Source of the DNA: Gemmatimonadales bacterium
Lineage (GTDB): Bacteria > Gemmatimonadota > Glassbacteria > GWA2-58-10
Direction of reading: 5' to 3'
Length of the DNA: 56,782 nt
Assembly: GCA_024278175.1 (NCBI GenBank)
Contig: JAJRTS010000019.1
Location: forward strand, 1-56,782
Position numbers and translations under genes: made by a program. Of this stretch, positions 7,900-15,355 are shown piece by piece. Under the pieces are notes generated by a model. It made no database searches. It was not told the origin of the DNA and saw only the letters and a program-made list of their open reading frames with translations. Every line of letters starts with the position of its first letter. Position 1 is the first letter of the stretch.

Positions 7900-8773
7900 A
7901 TCGTCGGATGTAATCGAGGTTCAGTTCAAGCGCGAGCGCAAGGACTATTTCCGCAACCGCCAGGGTTTGAAAATCAAGACCGGCGACTACGTAATTGTGG
8001 AAGTGGATCGTGGCGAAGACCTGGGCCGGGTCAGTGAGGTCGGCGATACGGCCGGACGCAAGGTACCGGAAAAAAAGGGCCCGCTGAGTATTGTGCGCCG
8101 GATGGCCAGTGAGCAGGAAACAGATAAGATGGGCCGGATGAGCGAGAAAGAGGCCGAGGCGTTCGAGGTCTGCGAGAAGAAGGTGGCCGAGCACGGTCTG
8201 GACATGAAACTGGTCGACGCCGAGTGGCAGTTCGACGGGAATAAGGTGCTCTTTTATTTTACCGCCGAGAAACGGGTCGATTTCCGGCAGTTGGTCAAGG
8301 ACCTGGCCTCGGCGTTCCGTACCCGGATCGAGCTGAAGCAGATCGGTGTGCGCGACGAGGCCCGCCGTCTGGGTGGTTGCGGACGTTGCGGTTACAAACT
8401 GTGCTGCACGAGTTTTATCTGCGAGTTCGAGCCGGTCACCCTTCGCGCGGCCAAAGACCAGCGCCTCTCGCTGAACCCCAGCCAGATTTCGGGCCTTTGC
8501 GGCAGGCTGATGTGCTGCCTGATGTACGAGCGGGATTTCTACAGGCAACAGAACAAGAAGTTTCCCAAGGAAGGGCGAATTTACCGCACGGGCGAGGGCC
8601 GCGAGGAACGTGTCTCATCGGTGAATCTGTTTCAGGAGGAAGTGGAACTGGAAAACCGCGAGGGTTTCAGGCGCAAGGTGCCGCTGGCGGAGTTCAGCGA
8701 AATAGCATGCGAATGTCCCGGCCGGGGAGGGAGCCGCCCCTCGCGCAATAAGGATAAAAACAGCGGCAGATAA
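7880..8773 (+). CDS. ricT: PSP1 / RicT (YaaT) family protein
   Basis: This is a PSP1-domain protein. In Bacillus the homologue RicT (YaaT) belongs to the RicAFT complex, which carries iron-sulfur clusters and affects RNase Y activity. The conserved C-terminal core is intact: RTRIELKQIGVRDEA, then GGCGRCGYKLCC, QRLSLNPSQISGLCGRLMCCLMYE. The cysteines of GGCGRCG, LCC and CGRLMCC are the expected ligands. The start is GTG inside the end of holB, implying translational coupling. The 297-residue length is normal, and the last 30 residues are basic and probably disordered. A terminator follows about 130 bases downstream. Confidence 0.9.
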   Translation: MKEPENKSSDVIEVQFKRERKDYFRNRQGLKIKTGDYVIVEVDRGEDLGRVSEVGDTAGRKVPEKKGPLSIVRRMASEQETDKMGRMSEKEAEAFEVCEKKVAEHGLDMKLVDAEWQFDGNKVLFYFTAEKRVDFRQLVKDLASAFRTRIELKQIGVRDEARRLGGCGRCGYKLCCTSFICEFEPVTLRAAKDQRLSLNPSQISGLCGRLMCCLMYERDFYRQQNKKFPKEGRIYRTGEGREERVSSVNLFQEEVELENREGFRRKVPLAEFSEIACECPGRGGSRPSRNKDKNSGR

Positions 8774-8901
8774 GCCGCGTTGCTCCCCGTGCGCTTTTCG
8801 AGCCGACCCCATCAAAATCCATGGGGGCTTATCGGCCGTACTGTTGCGGGAAACATGATGAAATGACAAGCTGATTTTCGGTGTGGTTTTATAAATGTGG
8901 A

Positions 8902-8936
8902 CGGTCGCGCGGAGAATAATCCGGGCGGCCGTTTTT
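8902..8936 (+). terminator. Rho-independent terminator after ricT
   Basis: A GC-rich hairpin forms from CGGTCGCGCGG and CCGGGCGGCCG (11 positions, mismatches tolerated by G-U pairing) with an AT-rich loop, followed by TTTTT. It closes the surA-to-ricT operon. Confidence 0.7.
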
Positions 8937-8983
8937 GCGTTATGGCGAAAAAATAAATCCTATCGGCCATAATGGCATGTGGC

Positions 8984-9020
8984 TGGGCCCGCCTGGCAGA
9001 TGATCTGCCAATATGGCCCA
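8984..9020. promoter_or_regulatory. 37-bp dyad, probable activator binding site for hsp20
   Basis: The core TGGCAGAT-G-ATCTGCCA (8994-9010) is a perfect palindrome. It is flanked at equal four-base distances by TGGGCC (8984-8989) and GGCCCA (9015-9020). The site lies about 100-135 bp upstream of the sigma-54 promoter at 9119, the usual position for an enhancer-binding-protein site. The surrounding 8774-9216 gap has no convincing gene. Confidence 0.55.
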
Positions 9021-9118
9021 CTTGTTGTTTGCGGCTGCGGTGGCGTGTGGCCGGAGAGGCCCGATGGAGATGCCGTAAGTTCTTGTGGTAAAGGCATGTA
9101 TGCGCTGATAGCGAGGTA

Positions 9119-9134
9119 TGGCACGGCCCTTGCT
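9119..9134 (+). promoter_or_regulatory. Sigma-54 promoter of hsp20
   Basis: TGGCACG-GCCC-TTGCT matches the -24/-12 consensus (TGGCACR-N4-TTGCW) at every defined position. The expected transcript start is near 9146, about 70 bases before the hsp20 start codon. Confidence 0.75.
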
Positions 9135-9216
9135 CTAACTGAGGGTGGAAAACGGATGAGGTGGCCAGGTGGCTAAACAATGTTGTCAACCCGTTAATTC
9201 AGCAGGAGGTATTATG

Positions 9217-9657
9217 ATGAGACTGACAAGATGGAACCCGGCGGCTACCCGTAACGCGGTGGCCAACAGCAGGGGATGGGACAGGGATCCCCTTTTTGGC
9301 CTGATGAACGAATTTTTCGCCCGGGATAACGTGGGTAACACGCTGGACGTGGACATCCACGAGAAAGATGACCACTACGTGCTGACCGCCGAACTCCCCG
9401 GCGTTAAAAAGGAAGACCTGAAAGTTAACGTCGAGGGCGACGTACTGACGATCGAGGCCGAGAAGCGTTCCGAGTTCGAGGACGACAGGGAAGGTGTTTA
9501 CCAGGCCGAGCGTACCTACGGCAAGTTCAGCCGCTCTTTCCGGCTTAACAGCCAGGTCGAGGGCGACAAGATCGAGGCCAACTACGCCGATGGCGTCCTG
9601 CGGCTGACAATGCCCAAGCGGGAAGAGGTAAAGGGACGTGCGATCACGGTTAAATAA
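9217..9657 (+). CDS. Small heat shock protein Hsp20 (alpha-crystallin family)
   Basis: This is an ATP-independent holdase chaperone. The alpha-crystallin domain runs from VDIHEKDDHYVLTAELPGVKKEDLKVNVEGDVLTIEAEK to the end strand ADGVLRLTMPKR. A short basic N-terminal arm (MRLTRWNP) and the C-terminal RAITVK (an I-x-V-type tail motif) complete it. The ATG at 9217 sits seven bases after AGGAGG (9204-9209); the ATG at 9214 is also possible. At 146 residues it is of normal length. It is monocistronic, with its own sigma-54-type promoter and a strong terminator, so expression is probably controlled by an enhancer-binding activator rather than by a CIRCE/HrcA system. No CIRCE element was seen. Confidence 0.95.
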   Translation: MRLTRWNPAATRNAVANSRGWDRDPLFGLMNEFFARDNVGNTLDVDIHEKDDHYVLTAELPGVKKEDLKVNVEGDVLTIEAEKRSEFEDDREGVYQAERTYGKFSRSFRLNSQVEGDKIEANYADGVLRLTMPKREEVKGRAITVK

Positions 9658-9690
9658 CTGATTCGCGGTCCACTGTGTTTCAGGCGATAA

Positions 9691-9723
9691 AGCGCAGGCC
9701 CTTTCGGGGCCTGCGCTTTTTTT
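9691..9723 (+). terminator. Strong rho-independent terminator after hsp20
   Basis: An 11-bp stem AGCGCAGGCCC / GGGCCTGCGCT with a short loop is followed by seven T residues. Confidence 0.92.
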
Positions 9724-9835
9724 GTCGGTTTGGATTGCCCTCATCCTGTCTGTGTGATAAGATAGTAATAATATCCTTAGTCTGCCGTCCCTGCGCGCCA
9801 CCAGCCAACCTTTTTAAGTACCGGGAGTTTCAAGG

Positions 9836-12088
9836 ATGAATAAGCTGCTCGCTCCGCTCGTCGCGCTTGCCCTGTTCCTGATCGTTCTCACCACCTGCGC
9901 TCGAAATCAAAAAGTCCCCGGCCTGCTGTTCGAATCGGACAGGGGAGAAGTGGCCTGGGACAGTACCGGCAGCGCCGGTGTTTACTGGAGCAGCTACCTG
10001 GATGCGGGCGATACGCTGCGCTGCCTGGTGATTGACTCCGACAGCATGGGCAGGCTGGAACTTGTCAGCGAGCCGCTGGCTGTCGAGCCGAGGCGACCGG
10101 TTTCGTTCGCCTATGCAGTGCGCACCGAAGAGGGAACTGGTGAGCTGGTGAGTGTGAGCCTGTTGTTGCTCGATGATTCACTGCGCACAGTGGGCGATAC
10201 TGTGCTCCATGCGATCGACTCTCCGGCCGGCGAGGAAATCGAGGGCGACACCCGTGGCTGGATCGAGTATACGCGCTCGCTCCTGGTTCCCGGGCGGGTC
10301 AGGGCGGTGAAGGTCCGGCTGCTGTGCGCACCGAGGGAAGGCCGGGTCTCTATCGGTCGCTGCCGGTTCTCACGCGATGAGGGCTGGCTGGCGTATGCCG
10401 CCACCTTTTCACCTCACCTCGGACGCAGGCCCGAGGACGGATATGTTTTCACCGCCGGCAGGATGATCCATCCCGAGAGCGCACCCGTGCCCCTGCCCGC
10501 CGAGACCGCTGCCGGGATGATGATGTTCGAGCGCAAGGGGCTGGTGGACGCCACGCCCTACGCCAATCCCCACGCTGGAGACAGGGTGGGGGTGCTCTAC
10601 GAACGCGTGCCGCGCGGCACGGTGGCCCCGCTGGTGTTCGGCGTCAAGGCACTGGAAAACCTGGCCGGAGTGCGCGTTTCGCTGTCCGGTTCACCCACCG
10701 GTGAGCAGGGGGCGCTGCGCACCCAATCGCTGCTCTACCAGGCGCGCTACGCCGCCACCCGCCTGGAGGGCAGCTCAAGCAGGGTGTTCGGTGTGCGCAC
10801 GCGGATGCTGGAGAGCCCCTCGCCGATGAGTCTGCCCGTGGGCGAAAACCTGTTTTACTGGCTCGATGTGCCGGTGCCGGAAAATACCCGGCCGGGAATC
10901 TACGAGGGCAGGCTGTCCGTGCAGGCCGATGGCCGTGCTGCGCTGGAAGTACCCTACCGGATCGAGGTACTCGATATCACGCTGCCGCCCCTGCCCGACA
11001 GTGTCGTGGTCGGGTTCTACTATTACCCGCCTGCTGACCCCGCGTTACTGCGGGACCAACTGCGCGACATGGCCGGGCACGGGATCAACGCTGTCAGCCT
11101 CTCCGGCTCGTTCATTACTCTCAGCGAGGCCGGGGGGCTGCGGATCGACTGGGAGCGGGTGGTGACACTTGACCGGGTGATGGCGCAGATGCGGCGTTTC
11201 GGCATGAGTCGGCCCACCTCGCTGTACGTGGCCGACATCTACGAGAAACTGGAGCTGCCCCGCGACGCCTCGCGCTGGACCGGGCAGCACGACAAAAGGT
11301 TCACCGGCGCGATCCGTCTGATGAACAACACGGCGATCAATCGGGGCTGGAGCAGGCTGATGTTCTTCCCGGTCGACGAGCCGGCGAACGATCCCGGCCA
11401 GATGGCCCTGGCCCGCCATACCCTGGGCCTGCTGGACAACATGGACGGGATCCTCACTCTCTGCGACCTTAATACAACCTCGTCCGTGCAGGAGTTGTCT
11501 TTTTATCTGGACGCCGTGGTGATCCAGGTGAGTTCCGTCTTCCCGCGCATCGTGGAGTTGACAGCCGGACGCGGGCTATCCACTTTTTTCTACCTGCCCG
11601 CGTTCGGCAGCTACGACACCGGCCACGACGCAGCGTTTCATCGGCTGATCCCGGGCTGGTTCCTGCCCCGCAGCGGTACGCGGGGGGTATATTATTTCGC
11701 CTACCAGCTTACCGAGGGCGATCCCGCCGATGAGCTCGACGGCCGCCGCCGCGACTGGTGCGCCGCCTATCCCGCCGCTGCCGGGCAGAGTATGCTGCGC
11801 CCCTCGCCGGAATACCAGGGGATCAGGCGCGGGATCGAGGACCTTCGTCTGGTCTACATGGTCCGCGCCCTGTCGGTGCGTTGCCAGGCATCCGATGATG
11901 AAGCGGTGCGGCGCCGCGGCCGCGGCGCCGCCGCTAAGCTGAAGGCCATTCTGGAGCAGGTGGAGCCCTCGGGACCGGCGGTGATCCGGCAGATTCACAA
12001 TCAACTGGACACCTACGCCGCCGAGCGCTGGCGCCGGGAACTGCTGGATGAGGTCGGCTGGATGCAGCGGGCAATGGAAGGCCGTTGA
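9836..12088 (+). CDS. Exported DUF4091-type glycoside-hydrolase-like protein
   Basis: This 750-residue protein has an N-terminal signal (LAPLVALALFLIVLTTC), possibly a lipoprotein signal although LTTC is not an ideal lipobox. The first 350 residues look like beta-sandwich modules (PLVFGVKALENLAGVRVSLSG). From about residue 380 there is a TIM-barrel-like segment with VVGFYYYPPADPALLRDQLRDMAGHGINAVSLSG and a MFFPVDEP motif that could supply an acidic active-site residue. The C-terminus has the DUF4091 pattern (SPEYQGIRRGIEDLRLVYMVRAL). DUF4091 proteins are usually glycan-associated, so a surface or periplasmic carbohydrate role is likely, but the substrate is unknown. A hairpin overlapping the stop codon (CCGTTGAA / TTCAACGG, 12082-12104) may help end transcription. 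Confidence 0.75.
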   Translation: MNKLLAPLVALALFLIVLTTCARNQKVPGLLFESDRGEVAWDSTGSAGVYWSSYLDAGDTLRCLVIDSDSMGRLELVSEPLAVEPRRPVSFAYAVRTEEGTGELVSVSLLLLDDSLRTVGDTVLHAIDSPAGEEIEGDTRGWIEYTRSLLVPGRVRAVKVRLLCAPREGRVSIGRCRFSRDEGWLAYAATFSPHLGRRPEDGYVFTAGRMIHPESAPVPLPAETAAGMMMFERKGLVDATPYANPHAGDRVGVLYERVPRGTVAPLVFGVKALENLAGVRVSLSGSPTGEQGALRTQSLLYQARYAATRLEGSSSRVFGVRTRMLESPSPMSLPVGENLFYWLDVPVPENTRPGIYEGRLSVQADGRAALEVPYRIEVLDITLPPLPDSVVVGFYYYPPADPALLRDQLRDMAGHGINAVSLSGSFITLSEAGGLRIDWERVVTLDRVMAQMRRFGMSRPTSLYVADIYEKLELPRDASRWTGQHDKRFTGAIRLMNNTAINRGWSRLMFFPVDEPANDPGQMALARHTLGLLDNMDGILTLCDLNTTSSVQELSFYLDAVVIQVSSVFPRIVELTAGRGLSTFFYLPAFGSYDTGHDAAFHRLIPGWFLPRSGTRGVYYFAYQLTEGDPADELDGRRRDWCAAYPAAAGQSMLRPSPEYQGIRRGIEDLRLVYMVRALSVRCQASDDEAVRRRGRGAAAKLKAILEQVEPSGPAVIRQIHNQLDTYAAERWRRELLDEVGWMQRAMEGR

Positions 12089-12143
12089 AAAAGACATTCA
12101 ACGGCTCTGAATTCAAATTTTATTCTTTTTTACTCTTTTTTAC

Positions 12144-12189
12144 GCTGTCAAGGGCGTGTGAATCAGCTCTACGGCCGACCCTTGACAGC
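12144..12189. repeat. 46-bp inverted repeat between convergent genes
   Basis: GCTGTCAAGGG (12144-12154) and CCCTTGACAGC (12179-12189) are perfect inverted 11-mers around a 24-base loop. The site lies between the convergent DUF4091 gene and lpxH and could act as a two-way transcription barrier. A related 46-bp arrangement occurs at 32809-32854. Confidence 0.6.
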
Positions 12190-12273
12190 TATATTCCCAA
12201 TGAACATCGTATTTTCAATACGCTTGCCTGGAAGGCAAATAATTAACGGCTGGTGGGGCTTGTGCGGTGTTGT

Positions 12274-13074
12274 TCAAAGTTTCTCGATAGCTGAATCTGT
12301 AAAGTGTTTCATCACAAATCGGTCCGCGGCCGGCCACTCGATCCATGAGAAATGGCTGCACCAGTCGCCGGTATTCAGGTAGCGGCCACTCTCGAACCGG
12401 CGGTCGTCGGGGGTGTGCGTGTGGGCCAGGATCACCGTGTCCAGTTCGTTGTCGGCAGCCAGCAAAGCCTGGCCGGTTCGTGCGGAAGCCTCCACGCGCC
12501 TGTCCTGGTGGCGGGCGGTGTGTTTGCGGCTGGTGCGGCTGGTCAGCTCGGCGATCGCATAGCCCCAGTCCGGGTGGATCAGTCTGAACGCGCCGATCAG
12601 CATTTTATTGCGCAGCAGCGCCTTGAGAATCTTGTAGCCCGTGTCGCCCTCCCCCAGCCCGTCGCCGTGGGCGGCCAGCACGTGGCAGTTCTGCTCTCCC
12701 TCCCTGTTCAGCAGCAGCGCGTCCGGCTCAACGCTGACTCCCAGCGTGTCGGTGAACAGCCTCCCCAGCCAGAAATCGTGGTTGCCCGCCACGTAATAGG
12801 TCCGTACCCCGGCGCGGGTCAGGGTTTCCAGCGCACCCAGCACCCGCAGGTAGCGGGCCGGGATCACGCTGCGGTACTCGAAATAAAAATCGAACAGGTC
12901 GCCGAGAATAATCGCGACCTCGGCGCGGCCGGGCAGACCGGCCAGGAAAGTGCACAGCAGTTCGGTTCTGCGCCGGGACTGGGAGGTGTTGTCGTTGCCC
13001 AGATGGGCGTCGCTGAAAAAAACCACGCGCTCATCGGAGGCGACCGGCACAACTGTATGGGGCGGTAGCTGCAA
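12274..13074 (-). CDS. lpxH: UDP-2,3-diacylglucosamine diphosphatase (LpxH-type)
   Basis: This is a metallophosphoesterase predicted to hydrolyse UDP-2,3-diacylglucosamine to lipid X in lipid A synthesis, acting at the inner face of the cytoplasmic membrane. All metal motifs are present: FSDAHLG near the N-terminus, then GDLFDFYF, AGNHDFWLG, AAHGDGLG and AHTHTP. At 266 residues it is slightly longer than the E. coli enzyme (240). The start is TTG at 13074, with AGGAA upstream on the minus strand. It is transcribed alone, divergent from the M23 peptidase gene. An assignment to general UDP-sugar phosphoesterases outside lipid A synthesis is possible but less likely in a Gram-negative. Confidence 0.82.
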   Translation of the reverse strand: MQLPPHTVVPVASDERVVFFSDAHLGNDNTSQSRRRTELLCTFLAGLPGRAEVAIILGDLFDFYFEYRSVIPARYLRVLGALETLTRAGVRTYYVAGNHDFWLGRLFTDTLGVSVEPDALLLNREGEQNCHVLAAHGDGLGEGDTGYKILKALLRNKMLIGAFRLIHPDWGYAIAELTSRTSRKHTARHQDRRVEASARTGQALLAADNELDTVILAHTHTPDDRRFESGRYLNTGDWCSHFSWIEWPAADRFVMKHFTDSAIEKL

Positions 13075-13121
13075 ATTAGCGGTTCCTGTTGTTTTTTTTC
13101 TCAGCTGTTGAGTACCGGCAT

Positions 13122-13151
13122 AAAATAGACTGTGGTTGGCCCGGCGGGCAA
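13122..13151 (-). promoter_or_regulatory. Possible sigma-70 promoter for lpxH
   Basis: On the minus strand TTGCCC (13146-13151) and TATTTT (13122-13127) are separated by 18 bases, about 50 bases upstream of the lpxH start. The sequence is only a moderate match. Confidence 0.35.
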
Positions 13152-13234
13152 CTGTTTTCTCTCGTCCCTATTTATTATATTAATTAACCGGATTGGATTT
13201 GGAATTTGTTGCGTAAAGTAAACGGGGAGTCTTC

Positions 13235-14083
13235 TTGCGGGTAATATTAACTATCGTGCTCGGCCTTCTGCTTGCGGCGGCTCCGGCCCGGGCGGCGGTG
13301 GAGCTTGTGTTGCCCGGAAGTTCGATAGTGCAGGGCGAGATAGCACCGGTCTACGTTATCGGCGCGCTCGATACCGTCACCGGCAGGTTCGGCGGTGAAG
13401 AGCTGCCGTTCGTGCGCATCGCGCCGGACTCGTTCTACACCCTGCTGGCGGTGGACATGGACAAAAAGCCCGGCCGCTACGAGCTGGTGATCAATCCCCG
13501 GCCCTTCGGCGCTCAGGCGGAGGAGTTGGTGCGCAGTATCAATGTGCGGGACGCCGGTTTTCCGGTACAGAAGCTCACTCTGCCACCGGCCAAGGTGTTC
13601 CCGGACTCGGCCGGCACGGCCAGGATCGAGCGCGAGACCGCTCTGCGCAACCGCAAATGGAAAGCCTGGTCGGAGCGGCCGTTCTGGGGCAAAGAGTTTA
13701 TCGCCCCGCTCCAGGGAGAGTTCAGGCGCTTCGGGAGTCGCAGGATTATCAACGGCGCGCCGCGCAGCCCCCATTCCGGAGCGGATATCAGCGCCCCGGA
13801 AGGCACTCCGGTTATCGCCCCGGCCGCGGGGAAAGTACTGCTTACCGGTGATTTCTTTTTCACGGGCAACAGTATCTATATCGATCATGGGCTGGGGATG
13901 ATCGGGATGTTTTTCCACCTTGTCGAGATCGACGTGGCCGAGGGGGAGATGGTCGAGCAGGGACAGGTGATCGGCAAGGTGGGCGCCACGGGTCGGGTCA
14001 CCGGAGCGCACCTTCACTGGGGAATCCGCTGGCGGGATAAGCGGATTAACCCATCGAGCCTGCTGAGGCTGAAGCTTGACTGA
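13235..14083 (+). CDS. Secreted M23 family metallopeptidase (LytM type)
   Basis: This is a predicted peptidoglycan endopeptidase of the periplasm. The signal peptide is MRVILTIVLGLLLAAAPARA. A beta-rich N-terminal region of about 140 residues precedes the M23 domain. Zinc and catalytic residues are intact: H180 and D184 (HSGAD), H228 (FFHL) and the H259-x-H261 pair (HLHWG). This contrasts with the degenerate EnvC-like protein at 5494. The start is TTG, with GGGGAG six bases upstream. The thioesterase gene starts eight bases before its stop, so the two are translationally coupled. Confidence 0.92.
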   Translation: MRVILTIVLGLLLAAAPARAAVELVLPGSSIVQGEIAPVYVIGALDTVTGRFGGEELPFVRIAPDSFYTLLAVDMDKKPGRYELVINPRPFGAQAEELVRSINVRDAGFPVQKLTLPPAKVFPDSAGTARIERETALRNRKWKAWSERPFWGKEFIAPLQGEFRRFGSRRIINGAPRSPHSGADISAPEGTPVIAPAAGKVLLTGDFFFTGNSIYIDHGLGMIGMFFHLVEIDVAEGEMVEQGQVIGKVGATGRVTGAHLHWGIRWRDKRINPSSLLRLKLD

Positions 14084-14546
14084 ACGGGCGGAGGAGCCGG
14101 ACGTGGCCTTTGCCATGGAATCCATCATTGTCGCCAGGTACGCCGAAACGGACAGGATGGGCGTGGTCTATCACGCCAACTACCTGGTGTGGATGGAAGT
14201 GGGCCGCACCGACTACCTGGCCCGGCTGGGTTTCCCCTACAGCAAGCTCGAGGACGAGGGGGCGGGGGTCCTGTTTCCGGCCAGCACGGCGAATATCAAG
14301 CTGCACAGACCCAGTTATTATGAAGACAAGCTGGTTGTGAACACGGTGCTCGAGTTGCTGCGCAGCAGAAAAGTGGCATTCGGCTACAGGGTTATGCGCG
14401 CTGGCGAGTTGCTTGTGGAGGGATACACCGAGCATATCTGCGTGGACCGTAGGATGAAGGTGCGCACAATTCCCGAACCGTTGTTCGGAGTTCTGAGGCA
14501 GTCGCTCAACGCCGGGAGAGTGAGCCCCCCGGCGGGAGGGCCGTGA
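14076..14546 (+). CDS. YbgC-type acyl-CoA thioesterase (hotdog fold)
   Basis: This is a 4-hydroxybenzoyl-CoA-thioesterase-like hotdog protein. The segment RYAETDRMGVVYHANYLVWMEVGRTDYL carries the catalytic Asp and the tyrosine/histidine pattern of YbgC/FadM enzymes, which hydrolyse acyl-CoA or acyl-ACP in the cytoplasm. At 156 residues it is slightly longer than YbgC. TTG at 14076 overlaps the peptidase stop. The following gene overlaps in turn (TGATG at 14544-14548), which indicates a three-gene operon. In Proteobacteria ybgC lies with tol-pal genes; no tol genes are visible here, so that link is not supported. Confidence 0.88.
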   Translation: MTERAEEPDVAFAMESIIVARYAETDRMGVVYHANYLVWMEVGRTDYLARLGFPYSKLEDEGAGVLFPASTANIKLHRPSYYEDKLVVNTVLELLRSRKVAFGYRVMRAGELLVEGYTEHICVDRRMKVRTIPEPLFGVLRQSLNAGRVSPPAGGP

Positions 14547-15286
14547 TGAGAGATGCGATGCTTGTCGTGCTGCTGGCCGCCGCGGTCCAACTCTCCTGCT
14601 CCTGGCTGGGCGCAGGCGGCAGCGCCGCGTTGGGTGGTGTTCGGACGGTGGCTGTTAAAACCGCCAGGGCCGGGGCGATAGTCTCGAAATATACTTATCA
14701 GGGTGGTCGCCGGGCTGTCACCTGGACCGGGGCGCGCACTGTCGATGGCACTACGGCCACGTTGGAAGCGCTGAATATTCGCGAGCGCCCCGTGCCCTCG
14801 GCGATTCTGGAGCGGATTCCTGAGGATGTGCTGGCCTCGCTGACATCGCTGCATTTTCTCAGCCCGGTGTCGGATGCGCCGATGGAGGTAATCTCAAGCC
14901 CTGACCCCCGCTGGGAGGGCGAGGTGTTTCTGCGGGTCGGTGGCGGCCGGTTGGAGTTCGAGGTCGAGGGAGTTACCGGAATGATCGTGGTCACCCTGAG
15001 CGCGGCGCCGGAGGGGAAAGCCTCCCCGCTCAATAGCTATACCGTGTTCGTGGAGGAAGACAAGAGTGAGTTGGGCGAGATAAGGTTCGCCACCTCACCC
15101 GCGGAGACGATCCGGCTATACGGCTACCCCGGCTGGCAACTCAGCGAACCGGGCGTATTTGTGATCAATGCCCTGCCGGGGCGCCATCGCTACAGGATCG
15201 GCAGCGATATTGCGGGCGGGGACGGTTTCCTGCTGGTGGCTTGTTTTCTGCCTCGTTATCACAATGCGCCACCGCCGCTCCTCTGA
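14546..15286 (+). CDS. Exported protein of unknown function
   Basis: The family was not recognised. The N-terminus MRDAMLVVLLAAAVQLSC is a signal sequence; the following Cys could be lipidated, but the lipobox is weak. The rest of the 246 residues appears beta-rich, with LFLRVGGGRLEFEVEGVTGMIVVTLSAAP-like strands and RLYGYPGWQLSEPGVFVINALPG near the end. No catalytic motif is evident. ATG overlaps the thioesterase stop, so it belongs to the peptidase-thioesterase operon and is likely an envelope protein. A short stem followed by TGTTTTTT just after the stop may end transcription. Confidence 0.6.
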   Translation: MRDAMLVVLLAAAVQLSCSWLGAGGSAALGGVRTVAVKTARAGAIVSKYTYQGGRRAVTWTGARTVDGTTATLEALNIRERPVPSAILERIPEDVLASLTSLHFLSPVSDAPMEVISSPDPRWEGEVFLRVGGGRLEFEVEGVTGMIVVTLSAAPEGKASPLNSYTVFVEEDKSELGEIRFATSPAETIRLYGYPGWQLSEPGVFVINALPGRHRYRIGSDIAGGDGFLLVACFLPRYHNAPPPLL

Positions 15287-15355
15287 AAGAGTGTTTTTTC
15301 AACAAGCTACTGAAAAGAGTTGAGCCGGTTCTTTACTGTCGCGGAAAGGCAAGAG

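Noticed and set aside
8979-9176. 65-codon forward open frame before hsp20
   Set aside because: It contains the palindrome and the sigma-54 promoter and lacks a ribosome site; the regulatory elements explain this stretch better.
12145-12187. TTGACA in the 46-bp inverted repeat as an ordinary promoter
   Set aside because: No suitable -10 box lies 16-18 bases away, and no gene starts downstream on that strand.
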